Virus record (IMG/VR): IMGVR_UViG_3300032223_000633
Location: 1-54,752 of that record
Length of the DNA: 54,752 nt
Direction: 5' to 3' (one strand)
Origin: a virus
Shown: positions 15,154 through 24,508 of the stretch, piece by piece
How positions within the stretch are numbered: position 1 is the stretch's first letter
Layout of the letters: each line of letters opens with the position of its first letter
Made by a program: the position numbers and the translations under genes
The notes under the pieces: generated by a model
The model's input: the letters and a program-made list of their open reading frames with translations, nothing else
Databases searched by the model: none
What the model was told of the DNA's origin: nothing

Positions 15154-17388
15154 TTAAGCGGCAATTCTCTCAATAAACTGTGTTGCTAAGACTCTATTGG
15201 ACTGTTTTGCTTTATTTAATTTTGAAAATGCAGTTTTTAACTTACCAGTAGTAAAATCACCTTCAACTTTTAATTCTTCATCACCAATTACAACATCATT
15301 ACCGCCACGAATGATATAGAAAGCATCATATCCAAGATTGTGTGATATAACAAAATTATTTTTTCGCATATCTTTTACTAATACATCTAACAATTCTTCA
15401 CGAACATCATAATGAGAAGTTGGATTTAGTTTTTTCGCCATATCTTCAACAGACAAACCACCTTCATATCTATAATCAGTCAAGAAATAACTACGATTAG
15501 GTCTTTTTGTAATAAAAAATCCAAAGATTTTAGTATTAGTAGTTTTTGAAAACCAATCAAATATCACAGGACGCAATGAATCATTATTATCCATTTTCTT
15601 TTGATATTTTGTTTTCTTATCTTGAATAATTACATTTTGTGCTACAGCAGAAAATCTTTGAATACCATTCATACCATCTTCTTTAACATATGTATTAGTC
15701 CAATCGGCATCACCATCATGCACAATACATAAATTCACTAAATCTAAATTGTTTTTCTTACGAAAATCATTAACTGTATCACGTAATGCAATCAGTGATT
15801 CTGTTAAAGGTGTATTAGATAATCCTTCAGAGTTTGGAAGAAGATATAGTCTATTACTTTGGTATATTTTCTTTAACCCCAAAATATTTTTAACACATTT
15901 TAGATATTCTGCACTACTCATGTTAGAATTTAAGTATTCTCTTAAGTATACTCCGTTAAATGCAATATCATTATCATTTTTAATAAAAGATTGTTCTTTA
16001 CGTAAATCTTTACATAAACCATCAGCAGTATCATGCATACGACCATTGATATCATTACCAAATCCATATAAAACAAATGGAATGTTTACTTTCTTACAGA
16101 ACATACTTAAAATTAAAATTTGTTCTAATGCCGATGCCATATTATAACTCATACTACCTGAACGATCTAATAATAATACTAATCCATGAGATTTACCTTT
16201 AGGCAATTGCATCATCTTACGAAAGATATTATCATCTAATTTGTATTTGTAAATATTGTTAATATCAATGTCACCAGTATTAGATATTTTCTTTTTAGCA
16301 AATGATTTCGCAGCTTTACGCATTTCAAATTCTTTCGCTAACAATGAAATATATCGGTCATTCTTATTCTTAAATTCTCTCAATTCAGTTTCAAGATTAA
16401 ATACTTCAAAAGTTTCTGGTGTTAAGAATTCATGAACACGTTTTGCTGGTGTAAAAATACCTTTAGGATTTGCAATAGGAATATTCAAATAGATATATTC
16501 TTTACATTTTTCATCTAATAATGCACTTTCATTATTGCGAAAATTTTGATCTGTTTCACAAGTTGGTTCAAAATCAGGATCATATTGGTCTTCCATTGAA
16601 CCTTTAGATTCTTTGAAACGATTAGGTGTATCACCATCAGTTTCTTCATTTTCTTCATTTTCTTCTTCAGATTGTTCATTAGAGGGAATTGTGGTACTTT
16701 CTTCACTGTTTTTTTCAGTTTCAGTATCATCAAAGTCCAAATCATTTTGATCAAAATCAAATCCATCATGACTACCAAATTCATTGGTAAAATTACTTAA
16801 AGTATTTTCTTGTTTATCTTGTTGTTCTTTTTTAGAATAACCAAATAATTCTTCAGCAACACGGACAACATCTTCCCATGTTTCACATTTTTCTACTTTA
16901 CTTAATAATTCAGTTTCAATATCAGTAAAAGTAATACCCAAAAATGTACCGCCTTTTGTATAAAGATTAATTTTATCAATAAGAGGTAATGAATTAACAT
17001 CTTCATTTTTAATACCAAAAAAGTCTTTATCAATTAACTGTTTGTAAGCATTGATAAATGATTTTTTAAGACCAGGATAACGCCGTTTGATTTTCTTTTC
17101 AATACGGGCATCTTCAACAACATTCAAAAATGTTTTAAAGTTTTTAGATTGATTCTCAATAACTGCATCATGCCAACCTTCTTCAGGTGTCTCTAATGCA
17201 TGACCAACTTCATGACCCATCAACAAATCATAAAGATCACCACTCATATCAGTCCAAATAGGACAATTCAATACACGAGTTTTCAGATTAAACGATGCAG
17301 TTTGAATTTTAGCATGTTGAACCGTGATGTTTTCAGTGGCAAGTAACTTTGCTAATTGTGATTTCGATTCAGTAGAATAGTTTTCCAT
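15154..17388 (-). CDS. CobT-like VWA-domain protein with an HExxH-type metalloprotease motif
   Basis: A 744-residue protein. Near the start (about 59-63) HEVGH sits in LLMGHEVGHALETPEEG, followed by NVVEDARIEKKIKR, which supplies a likely third zinc ligand; this resembles a zincin core. Residues about 200-290 are a very acidic linker. The C-terminal third is a von Willebrand A domain with an intact MIDAS (LLLDRSGSMS). CobT-type proteins combine an acidic region and VWA and partner a CobS ATPase, encoded here next downstream. Substrate unknown. The ATG at 17388 has GAGAGA before it; a TTG at 17412 is less likely. Confidence 0.82.
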   Translation of the reverse strand: MENYSTESKSQLAKLLATENITVQHAKIQTASFNLKTRVLNCPIWTDMSGDLYDLLMGHEVGHALETPEEGWHDAVIENQSKNFKTFLNVVEDARIEKKIKRRYPGLKKSFINAYKQLIDKDFFGIKNEDVNSLPLIDKINLYTKGGTFLGITFTDIETELLSKVEKCETWEDVVRVAEELFGYSKKEQQDKQENTLSNFTNEFGSHDGFDFDQNDLDFDDTETEKNSEESTTIPSNEQSEEENEENEETDGDTPNRFKESKGSMEDQYDPDFEPTCETDQNFRNNESALLDEKCKEYIYLNIPIANPKGIFTPAKRVHEFLTPETFEVFNLETELREFKNKNDRYISLLAKEFEMRKAAKSFAKKKISNTGDIDINNIYKYKLDDNIFRKMMQLPKGKSHGLVLLLDRSGSMSYNMASALEQILILSMFCKKVNIPFVLYGFGNDINGRMHDTADGLCKDLRKEQSFIKNDNDIAFNGVYLREYLNSNMSSAEYLKCVKNILGLKKIYQSNRLYLLPNSEGLSNTPLTESLIALRDTVNDFRKKNNLDLVNLCIVHDGDADWTNTYVKEDGMNGIQRFSAVAQNVIIQDKKTKYQKKMDNNDSLRPVIFDWFSKTTNTKIFGFFITKRPNRSYFLTDYRYEGGLSVEDMAKKLNPTSHYDVREELLDVLVKDMRKNNFVISHNLGYDAFYIIRGGNDVVIGDEELKVEGDFTTGKLKTAFSKLNKAKQSNRVLATQFIERIAA

Positions 17389-17414
17389 ATTGATCTCTCT
17401 ATTAATATACAATC

Positions 17415-17442
17415 ATTATACATTAACTGAATCCAATGTCAA
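17415..17442 (-). promoter_or_regulatory. Sigma70 promoter for the CobT-like gene (TTGACA-16-TATAAT)
   Basis: Both hexamers are perfect on the minus strand (TTGACA 17442-17437, TATAAT 17420-17415) with a 16 nt spacer, 27 bases before the ATG at 17388. Confidence 0.82.
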
Positions 17443-17466
17443 GCGCTATGTAACTCTTTGATTTTA

Positions 17467-19056
17467 TTAAGGTTTATAGAAGATAAAAATAGGTTCGTAT
17501 TTTAACCACATTTTGTCATTGATTTTACAGAAGTTTTTTGCTTTTGGCAACCCAGTTATTGGGTCTAATCTATTACCGCCAGGCATTTGTGCAAGTGCCA
17601 TTTTTAATTTACCTTTGTATATCATACCTAATGATAATAGATAGTCAATAGAATCTTGTTCTAATGGCAACATATCACCATCAAATGCAGCATCGGCAAT
17701 GTTCCATAACAGATATCTATCATTACGTAAATATTCTACACAAGTATTCAATGTCTTTTTAAGAAAACCATCACGCCATAAATCATATTGAGAAAACTTT
17801 TTGTATGATTGTGCATCATCTTCAGAATATGCTTCTTTAGAAAAATAAGGTGGTGATGTAAATATCATATCTAACTCACCTTTATATTTCTGAAATTCTG
17901 GATCATTATGTATTTCTTCTGAACCATGTTGAAATATTTGATAGGTATGTGTTTTAGGAAATAATCCTGTTGCACGATATGTCTTTGTATTAAAGAAATC
18001 TGCAAATTCATGATACTTAGTTCTACCAGTTGTAGTGTTATGATCTGTATTAGGATCAGTACCAATGTAATGTATATTTCTAGAATCATCTACAGATAAT
18101 GCACCTAATAGTCTACCACCCCAACCAGATGATGGGTCATAGATATTAATTTGGTCTTGTTTCTTAATATGGTCTGTAAATCTTTCATAAAGAAACTTGG
18201 CAGTTAATGGTGGGAAATTAACTGCATATTGACAGAACGATACACGAAATGCTTTTAGTCCAATAGGAAATATCTTTTGTCCTTTTTCATATAACCGAAT
18301 TCGAAATGATTGTGCATCTTTATGTTCCACATTTGTGGTACATGATTTAGGAATCAATCCAGGGTTACTTACTTGTAATTGTAATATTTCTTGTTTAGTA
18401 ATACGTAGATAATTTTGATTCTTCAATTCTTCAGTGTAACCAGTATATTCTTTTTCTTCATTAGGTTCTAACCAATAATCATGTGTATTATATGTTCTTG
18501 CTTTAGTTTCAAACCATTGCAAGAATTCATTTGTAGAATTTACTTTGTATACTAAAGAACCCATCTCAATAATCTGATCTTTTTTAATTGGGTTGGAATA
18601 ATGATAGAAAGAATCTCTTTTGAAATGCCTTGATGCATATGTAATAAATGTATCTAACAATTCATCTTTAGCAAAGTAATCATAGATTGATTTACCTTTG
18701 TTTACATCTTTGGTATAGTTAATACGTGTTTTCATCATAGTAGGAAACCATTGATTAACTGCATTACCAACATTACTTGTATTACGAATCACATCAGTTT
18801 CACCAGTTAATTCATCTTTAACTAAAAATTTGAATACTGGAAAACTAGTCATCTGATTAAACTGATCTAATATTTCATCTTCATTGTAACCAACTCTTGG
18901 TGGTTGTCCTTTTTCATCCCATAGACTAACAATAGTTTTACGAAGTTGAATTGCCCATTCACGGAATTCATCTTTAGTCATTGCAAGTATTTCTTCAAAC
19001 TTTTTATTAGATTCAGATTCCAATAATTCAGTATTCTTCTCATAAAAATATTTCAT
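17467..19056 (-). CDS. DNA methyltransferase (SPPY motif IV), copy 2
   Basis: A 529-residue SAM-dependent DNA methyltransferase. Motif I is IYDPSSGWGGRLLGAL at about 305-320, GTDPNTDHN follows at 332-340, and the catalytic motif MIFTSPPYFSKEAY is at about 397-410. It shares layout and motifs with the 427-residue enzyme at 945-2228. Its N-terminal part is about 100 residues longer, probably giving a different target. The C-terminus keeps KMALAQMPGGNR, then a final beta strand. Its ATG overlaps the stop of the GNAT gene (19053-19056). No partner restriction enzyme is adjacent. Confidence 0.85.
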   Translation of the reverse strand: MKYFYEKNTELLESESNKKFEEILAMTKDEFREWAIQLRKTIVSLWDEKGQPPRVGYNEDEILDQFNQMTSFPVFKFLVKDELTGETDVIRNTSNVGNAVNQWFPTMMKTRINYTKDVNKGKSIYDYFAKDELLDTFITYASRHFKRDSFYHYSNPIKKDQIIEMGSLVYKVNSTNEFLQWFETKARTYNTHDYWLEPNEEKEYTGYTEELKNQNYLRITKQEILQLQVSNPGLIPKSCTTNVEHKDAQSFRIRLYEKGQKIFPIGLKAFRVSFCQYAVNFPPLTAKFLYERFTDHIKKQDQINIYDPSSGWGGRLLGALSVDDSRNIHYIGTDPNTDHNTTTGRTKYHEFADFFNTKTYRATGLFPKTHTYQIFQHGSEEIHNDPEFQKYKGELDMIFTSPPYFSKEAYSEDDAQSYKKFSQYDLWRDGFLKKTLNTCVEYLRNDRYLLWNIADAAFDGDMLPLEQDSIDYLLSLGMIYKGKLKMALAQMPGGNRLDPITGLPKAKNFCKINDKMWLKYEPIFIFYKP

Positions 19057-19490
19057 ATATTTACCATTTCAAATTTATAAACAACACCAGGTATAGTACC
19101 TTCAGACCAACTTATATCTCCAACTTTTTTCATACCATTTTTTTCATAGAATCTTCTTGCTCTATCATTTTCTGCTCTAACTGTTAACCAAACTGCAGAA
19201 TTCATTTCATAAAAAAACTTAGATAATATTTTAGATGCATTACCAGAACCTTGTGAATTAGTTAAAATTTGTCCTATATGTGCATCACCTTTTTGTGCTT
19301 CAACATTACCAATCTTTTGTTTTCTCTTATATACACCAAATACAATTACAACACCATCTTCTAAAATAATATTATTATTTTCTAATTTTCTTTTTAAATA
19401 ATCTTGTCTAATGTGTGGAAAATAACTTTTCTTATAAAGACTAAAAATTGAATTAATTGTAGATAAATCTGATATTGTAGCTATAATCAT
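19053..19490 (-). CDS. GNAT-family N-acetyltransferase
   Basis: A 145-residue acetyltransferase of the GNAT fold. The acetyl-CoA pyrophosphate loop is in ILTNSQGSGNASKILSKF (about 88-105), and the C-terminal NDRARRFYEKNGMKKVGD is the usual GNAT motif B. The substrate is unknown; phage GNATs can modify host proteins or small molecules. It overlaps its neighbours by four bases on each side, so it belongs to the operon def, dioxygenase, GNAT, methyltransferase. Confidence 0.85.
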   Translation of the reverse strand: MIIATISDLSTINSIFSLYKKSYFPHIRQDYLKRKLENNNIILEDGVVIVFGVYKRKQKIGNVEAQKGDAHIGQILTNSQGSGNASKILSKFFYEMNSAVWLTVRAENDRARRFYEKNGMKKVGDISWSEGTIPGVVYKFEMVNI

Positions 19491-20089
19491 TGCAGTATTA
19501 ACTCTCTCATTGTTTGATTAGAATAACAATCAATTACTAAATGTAATCTATCTTGTTCCCACATATTATGCACTTCGTGTGCTTTAGTTACATCTGTATA
19601 ATAATAAGTACCAGTTTCTAGAAAGTAATCACATTTTTGTTTTCCATCATATAAAGAAAATACAACTTTTGGATCAGTCTTAATTGGTACATGAACACGA
19701 ATAATTTCTCCATCTTCAAACCCAATAGTTTTATCAATTTTATCTGTATGTTTTTCAATTTTAGTTCCTGCTTTTAATCTCATCACACGAACCCTTTGAA
19801 ACTCTGCAGGTATTTGTTTCAAAATTTCATTCAAAGATTCCATTTCTGGAACAAATCGTAAGGTAGTATCCTGTAATTCACCCTCTTCAAGATTACTCTT
19901 TAATACTCCAGGTTTCAAAATATTTTTATAATCATTACTATAACCTCTTAATGAAATTGCTTCCCAATTTCCATTATTGTATTTTGTTTTAACTAATGAA
20001 AGTGTTAGACCTTCAATACATTTTACTGATACACTTAAATCTTTTTCGTATTTAGGAATATTTAATTGCTTTAATATTGGTCTTTTCAT
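19487..20089 (-). CDS. Aspartyl/asparaginyl beta-hydroxylase-like 2OG-Fe(II) dioxygenase
   Basis: A 200-residue protein with the double-stranded beta helix of 2-oxoglutarate dioxygenases. The iron triad is His114 and Asp116 in KIEKHTDKI, with His171 or His174 in DVTKAHEVHNMW; Arg181 in DRLHLVIDCY would bind 2OG. The spacing and FLETGTYYYTDV strand match the Asp/Asn/Pro beta-hydroxylase family. Its substrate could be a host or phage protein. It overlaps deformylase upstream and the GNAT gene downstream by four bases each. Confidence 0.85.
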   Translation of the reverse strand: MKRPILKQLNIPKYEKDLSVSVKCIEGLTLSLVKTKYNNGNWEAISLRGYSNDYKNILKPGVLKSNLEEGELQDTTLRFVPEMESLNEILKQIPAEFQRVRVMRLKAGTKIEKHTDKIDKTIGFEDGEIIRVHVPIKTDPKVVFSLYDGKQKCDYFLETGTYYYTDVTKAHEVHNMWEQDRLHLVIDCYSNQTMRELILQ

Positions 20090-20667
20090 TTTTTTATTCT
20101 TGTATATTGTTTAATTAATTTATCTTGTTTCTTTTTTGCCATCTTCAATGCAAGAGGACCAACATGTTCAGTAAATAGAGAACCATTCATATGATCTAAT
20201 TCATGTTGAAAGCATTGAGCAGTAATACCATCAAAATCTATTAATTTTTGTTCTCCCGATTCTGTATAGTATACTACTTTTATTGATGTATGTCTAGCGA
20301 TATTTAATGTTAAACCAGGAAAACTTAAGCAACCTTCTTTTAATTTGGCAACTTCTTTACCTGTCTCTACAATTCTAGGATTAATACATGCCATTTGAAA
20401 GTGTTCATTACCAATAATAAAAACTCTTTCTCTTATCCCACATTGATTGGCAGAAATACCAATGCCACCATATAATTTCATTGTCATTTTTAATCGTTTA
20501 ATTAAATGTGACATATGATAATTTGGTAATGAAGTTTCATCATATTCAGGTATTGGTTCATGTAATGCTGGATGCGATGGGTCTACTAATTTGTATGGAA
20601 GAATATCTTCTTCTTTTGGTGTTGCTGGTATTCCAAATCCTGTATCAATCGTTAAAATATCACTCAT
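20086..20667 (-). CDS. def: Peptide deformylase
   Basis: A 193-residue metallohydrolase that removes the formyl group from nascent proteins. All three motifs are present: GGIGISANQCG, KEGCLSFPG and QHELDHMNG (HEXDH), with the Cys and two His as metal ligands. Phage deformylases are widespread in marine phages and may speed maturation of phage-encoded proteins. It overlaps the end of gp46 by four bases and is co-transcribed with the recombination genes. Confidence 0.96.
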   Translation of the reverse strand: MSDILTIDTGFGIPATPKEEDILPYKLVDPSHPALHEPIPEYDETSLPNYHMSHLIKRLKMTMKLYGGIGISANQCGIRERVFIIGNEHFQMACINPRIVETGKEVAKLKEGCLSFPGLTLNIARHTSIKVVYYTESGEQKLIDFDGITAQCFQHELDHMNGSLFTEHVGPLALKMAKKKQDKLIKQYTRIKK

Positions 20668-22376
20668 GTTGTTATCCTTGAAAAATTCTTTACCTTCTCA
20701 AATTTAATTACTGACCTAAACTTATCTTGTAATATATCACCTTTATGGCTAATTACAAATAAATTTACATCTTCTAACATATGCAAGATGTTCATTAAAT
20801 ACTCTGTACCATTTGCATCTAAACTAGAATCAAATATTTCATCTAATATTAACAGATTAGTATTTGCAGAATTTTTTAACTTTGCAATTGTTCTCCATGT
20901 CAACATCAATGCCATATCAATTCTTTGCTTTTCACCTTCACTAAATGATTCATAACTAAATGCATCACGGTGTCTTGATTTAATTGTTTCTTTGAATGAT
21001 TCATCTAAATTAAAATTAACAAAGAAATCAAATGTTGCTAAATGTTTGTTTACAACTTTATTAATAATGGGTAAATATTGTTTGATAATCTTAGTCTTAA
21101 TACCAGTATCTTTGAGTAAACCTGAAGCGGCTTCATAATATGTTTTTTCATCAATCAGTTCTTTCTTCTTTTGTAATATCACTTCTAATTCAATATTTAA
21201 TTCTTTTAATTTAGTATTTTCTACTTCTAAATTATCTTGTTTAGATTTCAATGATTCAATTTGAGATTTCAACTTTGAAATATATTTGTTTGTTTCTGTA
21301 ATAGAAGTTGTGTTAGTAGCATTACTAATTTGTAATTTCTGTATTTCTTTTTGTTTTAATGTAATCTCATTCAGTCGTTCTTGTTCTGCCAATAATTTTT
21401 CTTCTAATATTTTTAATCCCGATTCAATTTCGGCAACTCTATCATTATTCTCTTTGATTTGTTGTTCTTTAAACCCCAAGGCAATTTCTTGCTTACAGGT
21501 TGGACAATTATCATTCTGTTCAAAGAAACCAATATCAGATTTATATTTGGATAAGTTGTTTTCAATCTGAGATTCAATTTTTGAAAATTTCTTGAGTCTA
21601 GTCTCAACTTCAATTTTGTTTTCCACGTAGGTTTGTAATAAGTTGATTGAGTTGGATGTTTGTTCAATTTTGCTTTGTAACTCATGTATGTCAGTGTTAT
21701 ACAATTTGATCTGATTATCATATTCTTCTATTTTCTCTTCGTTAGTTTTTTGTATACTTTTAATATGTGTATTCTGAATTTCAATCTTAGTTTCTACAAT
21801 ATGTAATTTAGAATTAGTATCTGTAATTTGATCTTTGTTACCAGATACTTTATCTTTCAATACAGTATTCATTGTAGAAAATATTTGTATATCTAATAAA
21901 TCTTCAATGATTGACCTACGATCATTTGCAGATAATTGCATGAATGGTACAAATGATGCAGAACCCAATATAACAATCTGTGTAAATGATTTGTAGTTTA
22001 ATTTCAGAATAAACTTTTCTAAGTATTCTTGATAATCTCTACTTGCAGCATCTTGATTCAGTAAATCTCCATCTTGATATATTTCAAAAATATTAGGTTT
22101 GATACCACGAACAACTTTATATTTTTTATTACCAATACTAAATTCACATTCAATGATACAATCTTTTTGATTAATAGAATTGATTAGTTGTGGTTTATTA
22201 ATACTTCTAAATGCTTTACCAAACAAAGAAAAACATAATGCATCAAGCATCGTAGATTTACCTGCGCCATTAGAACCAACAATTAAAGTATTAGATGATT
22301 TTAAAAAATCAATCTCTGTAAAATAATTGCCGGTACTGATGAAGTTTTTATATCTAATTTTTTTGAATACAATCAT
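20664..22376 (-). CDS. gp46: Recombination endonuclease subunit gp46 (SbcC/Rad50-like)
   Basis: A 570-residue SMC-like ATPase (T4: 560). Walker A is VGSNGAGKSTMLD near 34-46. Coiled-coil arms flank a zinc hook NCPTCKQEI at about 292-300. The C-terminal ABC signature is FSEGEKQRIDMAL, and Walker B is LLILDEIFDSSLD. With gp47 it resects DNA ends for recombination-dependent replication and host DNA breakdown. The ATG at 22376 overlaps the gp47 stop (TGATG); a TTG one codon earlier is less likely. A sigma70 promoter inside gp47 lies about 60 bases upstream. Confidence 0.95.
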   Translation of the reverse strand: MIVFKKIRYKNFISTGNYFTEIDFLKSSNTLIVGSNGAGKSTMLDALCFSLFGKAFRSINKPQLINSINQKDCIIECEFSIGNKKYKVVRGIKPNIFEIYQDGDLLNQDAASRDYQEYLEKFILKLNYKSFTQIVILGSASFVPFMQLSANDRRSIIEDLLDIQIFSTMNTVLKDKVSGNKDQITDTNSKLHIVETKIEIQNTHIKSIQKTNEEKIEEYDNQIKLYNTDIHELQSKIEQTSNSINLLQTYVENKIEVETRLKKFSKIESQIENNLSKYKSDIGFFEQNDNCPTCKQEIALGFKEQQIKENNDRVAEIESGLKILEEKLLAEQERLNEITLKQKEIQKLQISNATNTTSITETNKYISKLKSQIESLKSKQDNLEVENTKLKELNIELEVILQKKKELIDEKTYYEAASGLLKDTGIKTKIIKQYLPIINKVVNKHLATFDFFVNFNLDESFKETIKSRHRDAFSYESFSEGEKQRIDMALMLTWRTIAKLKNSANTNLLILDEIFDSSLDANGTEYLMNILHMLEDVNLFVISHKGDILQDKFRSVIKFEKVKNFSRITT

Positions 22377-23446
22377 CAATCTACTCTTTCAACATTTACC
22401 GCTTCTACGTATAGTTCTTTCATTAGACTTTTAAGTATATCAGGTTTTACATTCAATGTCAAGCCGTCAATATACTTATTTAAGATAGTCATAGTATCTT
22501 CTGCTTGATTTACCAATTCTTTATCATCGGCAACTGAAGTATCTGTAAAATCTTCAACTATACCAATATCTGCAACACCTACTTTATATAAATTATCCAT
22601 TACCACATCAAACAGATATGGGTTCTGTTTATTGATTACTACAATCTTTATATAGGCATCTTTCAATTCTTCATAATTAAAATTCTTCCAATAGGCAAAC
22701 TCTTGTGTTGTATCATCATATTGTAATTTATGAAACATTCTATATGGATTAGGTATAAATTCTAATTCTCTTGTCTCAGTATCAAATACATGAAACCCTC
22801 TTTGGTCATCATAGTCTGCCCATGTAATTTCATATTGATTACCAAGATAAGTTATATTGCCATTAGTTGATTTGTGATGAAAGTGACCAGACAATACAAT
22901 ATCAAATCTATTAAACAATGCCATATCTAAACCAGTTTGACATACATTACCACGATCCATTTCAAAACCAGATATCTCAAAATGACCAAATACAATTTCA
23001 CTCTTAGTGCTATTTAAAAAATCTATACTGCTTTGATAATTACTAGAATTAATCCATGGCATCAATGCAACATTAACACCATCATATACTTTTTCAACAG
23101 GATCAATGTATACGTTTACGTTATCGTAATGCTCAAACAATTCATTCATGGCATTAATTTCATTCGTATTCTTGTATGTGACATCATGGTTACCCACAAT
23201 AACATCCATTTGAATATTATTCTTTAATAATCTATCAAAGAATCTTCTACGCCAAGAATTTAATGTAACATAATTAATAAATTTTCTACGATCAACAACA
23301 TCACCTAAATGGCAAATATGTGTAATATTATTTTCTTCTAAGTATGGAAAGAATACATTTTCCCAAAACTTAAAAAAGAATTCATTGAATATTGCACTGT
23401 CACCTCTTGCACCCGCATGAGTGTCATTTATTAAGGCTATTTTCAT
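22376..23446 (-). CDS. gp47: Recombination endonuclease subunit gp47 (SbcD/Mre11-like)
   Basis: A 356-residue calcineurin-like phosphoesterase (T4: 339). Metal-binding motifs are in order: MKIALINDTHAG, ICHLGDVVDRRKF, DVIVGNHDVTYK, IVFGHFEISG and IVLSGHFHHKS. It is the nuclease partner of gp46. The ATG at 23446 has GAGGAG upstream. The gene begins inside the end of the nucleotidyltransferase gene (22-base overlap). Confidence 0.95.
   Translation of the reverse strand: MKIALINDTHAGARGDSAIFNEFFFKFWENVFFPYLEENNITHICHLGDVVDRRKFINYVTLNSWRRRFFDRLLKNNIQMDVIVGNHDVTYKNTNEINAMNELFEHYDNVNVYIDPVEKVYDGVNVALMPWINSSNYQSSIDFLNSTKSEIVFGHFEISGFEMDRGNVCQTGLDMALFNRFDIVLSGHFHHKSTNGNITYLGNQYEITWADYDDQRGFHVFDTETRELEFIPNPYRMFHKLQYDDTTQEFAYWKNFNYEELKDAYIKIVVINKQNPYLFDVVMDNLYKVGVADIGIVEDFTDTSVADDKELVNQAEDTMTILNKYIDGLTLNVKPDILKSLMKELYVEAVNVERVD
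22434..22462 (-). promoter_or_regulatory. Intragenic sigma70 promoter for gp46-def (TTGACA-17-TATACT)
   Basis: Minus-strand TTGACA at 22462-22457, 17 nt, TATACT at 22439-22434, inside the 3' end of gp47. The predicted start is about 22427, 51 bases before the gp46 ATG. It would let gp46, def and following genes be read separately from gp47. Confidence 0.65.
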
Positions 23447-23876
23447 CAAATTCTCCTCTTACCATAAACTCTCTTGTATAGGTTCGTCTACGTAATTCAC
23501 TACTGCTAAAGTGATGATCTCTACGATTAAAATATATTTCAATACCTCTACCAGCACAGATATCTTTTGCCGTGAATTGTTTTTCTTTATATTCATCACC
23601 AATGATTCTAACTGATATTGGAAATGAACGAAAGATTTCTTCTAAGTCATTCTCGTATGTGTATGGTATAATCTGATCAACATATGTAACTGCTTTAAGT
23701 TGAATATACCTTTCAACTATACTTTGAATAGGTTTATTTTTTTCTTTCCGATCTATAGATGGATCAGTTTGTAAACCTACAATTAAAAAGTCACATTGAG
23801 TCTTTGCTTCTTCTAACATCAATATGTGACCAGCATGAAGTAAATCAAATGCACTACATGTAAATCCAATTCTCAT
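23424..23876 (-). CDS. Cytidylyltransferase-like nucleotidyltransferase (TagD type)
   Basis: A 150-residue HIGH-superfamily nucleotidyltransferase. FTCSAFDLLHAGHILMLEEA contains the HAGH signature. VGLQTDPSIDRK and a late RRDHHFSSSELRRR (equivalent of the SSTxIR motif) match glycerol-3-phosphate cytidylyltransferase (TagD/GCT). It would activate a phosphorylated sugar, polyol or lipid precursor with CTP. Given the glycosyltransferases elsewhere in the genome it may supply an activated sugar or polyol (inference). It lies between gp55 and gp47 and overlaps gp47 by 23 bases. Confidence 0.88.
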   Translation of the reverse strand: MRIGFTCSAFDLLHAGHILMLEEAKTQCDFLIVGLQTDPSIDRKEKNKPIQSIVERYIQLKAVTYVDQIIPYTYENDLEEIFRSFPISVRIIGDEYKEKQFTAKDICAGRGIEIYFNRRDHHFSSSELRRRTYTREFMVRGEFDENSLNK

Positions 23877-23886
23877 AATAATCTCC

Positions 23887-24444
23887 TTAAATATCAGGTA
23901 GCTCTTTCACATCTAATTCAATAAAATTTTCAATACCTTTAATCTTTACTTTCTTTTTATTCTTTTTAGTTTCTTCAAAAGTATGAATAAATTCTGATAT
24001 GTTATCATACATCTGAAACTGTTGCATATGCCCATTCTCATCTTCAAACATTTCACCTTCATCTAATAAACCAAACTGTTCTGTTGCTTTGTATTTTACA
24101 TATAATTGTTTTTTCTCTTTGGCAATTCTTCGTAGAAATGCAAAGTAAATAATCTGTGTAAAATAAGCAAATGGATTAGATGATTTGGCAGGATCAAAGT
24201 TTCTGAAATACATTATACAGTTTTCAATTCCATCTGCAATCATTTCATCTCTGAATGAATAGGAACCAAAGTTTGGTTTTCTGGATAGATGTTCTGCAAT
24301 TTTAATAAAACATTCACCAATATAGTTTGGTACTATAGGGTCTGGTTTATTATTCTTTTTAGCATCAGCACACTTCTCAGTGTATTCGTTTAATGCTTTT
24401 AAAAAATCTGGATTGTTGATGTAGTGTGCTTTTTTCTTACTCAT
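23887..24444 (-). CDS. gp55: Late-gene sigma factor (T4 gp55)
   Basis: A 185-residue sigma factor, the same length as T4 gp55. GECFIKIAEHLSRKPNFGSY and RDEMIADGIENCIMYFRNFD give the conserved region-2-like core, and NPFAYFTQIIYFAFLRRIAKEK is its end. It directs host RNA polymerase to TATAAATA boxes, several of which lie in this window. A polylysine stretch near 160 precedes the acidic-hydrophobic tail that in T4 binds the gp45 clamp; here the tail is FIELDVKELPDI. Shine-Dalgarno GAGG is 9-12 bases upstream. Confidence 0.95.
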   Translation of the reverse strand: MSKKKAHYINNPDFLKALNEYTEKCADAKKNNKPDPIVPNYIGECFIKIAEHLSRKPNFGSYSFRDEMIADGIENCIMYFRNFDPAKSSNPFAYFTQIIYFAFLRRIAKEKKQLYVKYKATEQFGLLDEGEMFEDENGHMQQFQMYDNISEFIHTFEETKKNKKKVKIKGIENFIELDVKELPDI

Positions 24445-24465
24445 AATGTTTACCTCAGTTTGTGC

Positions 24466-24494
24466 TTGACAGGTTATTCAATCGTTGTTATAAT
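24466..24494 (+). promoter_or_regulatory. Consensus sigma70 promoter on the opposite (plus) strand
   Basis: TTGACA at 24466-24471, 17 nt, TATAAT at 24489-24494 on the plus strand, in the 64-base gap between gp55 and the Sm-like gene. Transcription from about 24501 would run antisense to the Sm-like gene and uvsW. No plus-strand gene of note follows. Confidence 0.55.
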
Positions 24495-24508
24495 GGTGGT
24501 GTCTTCCG

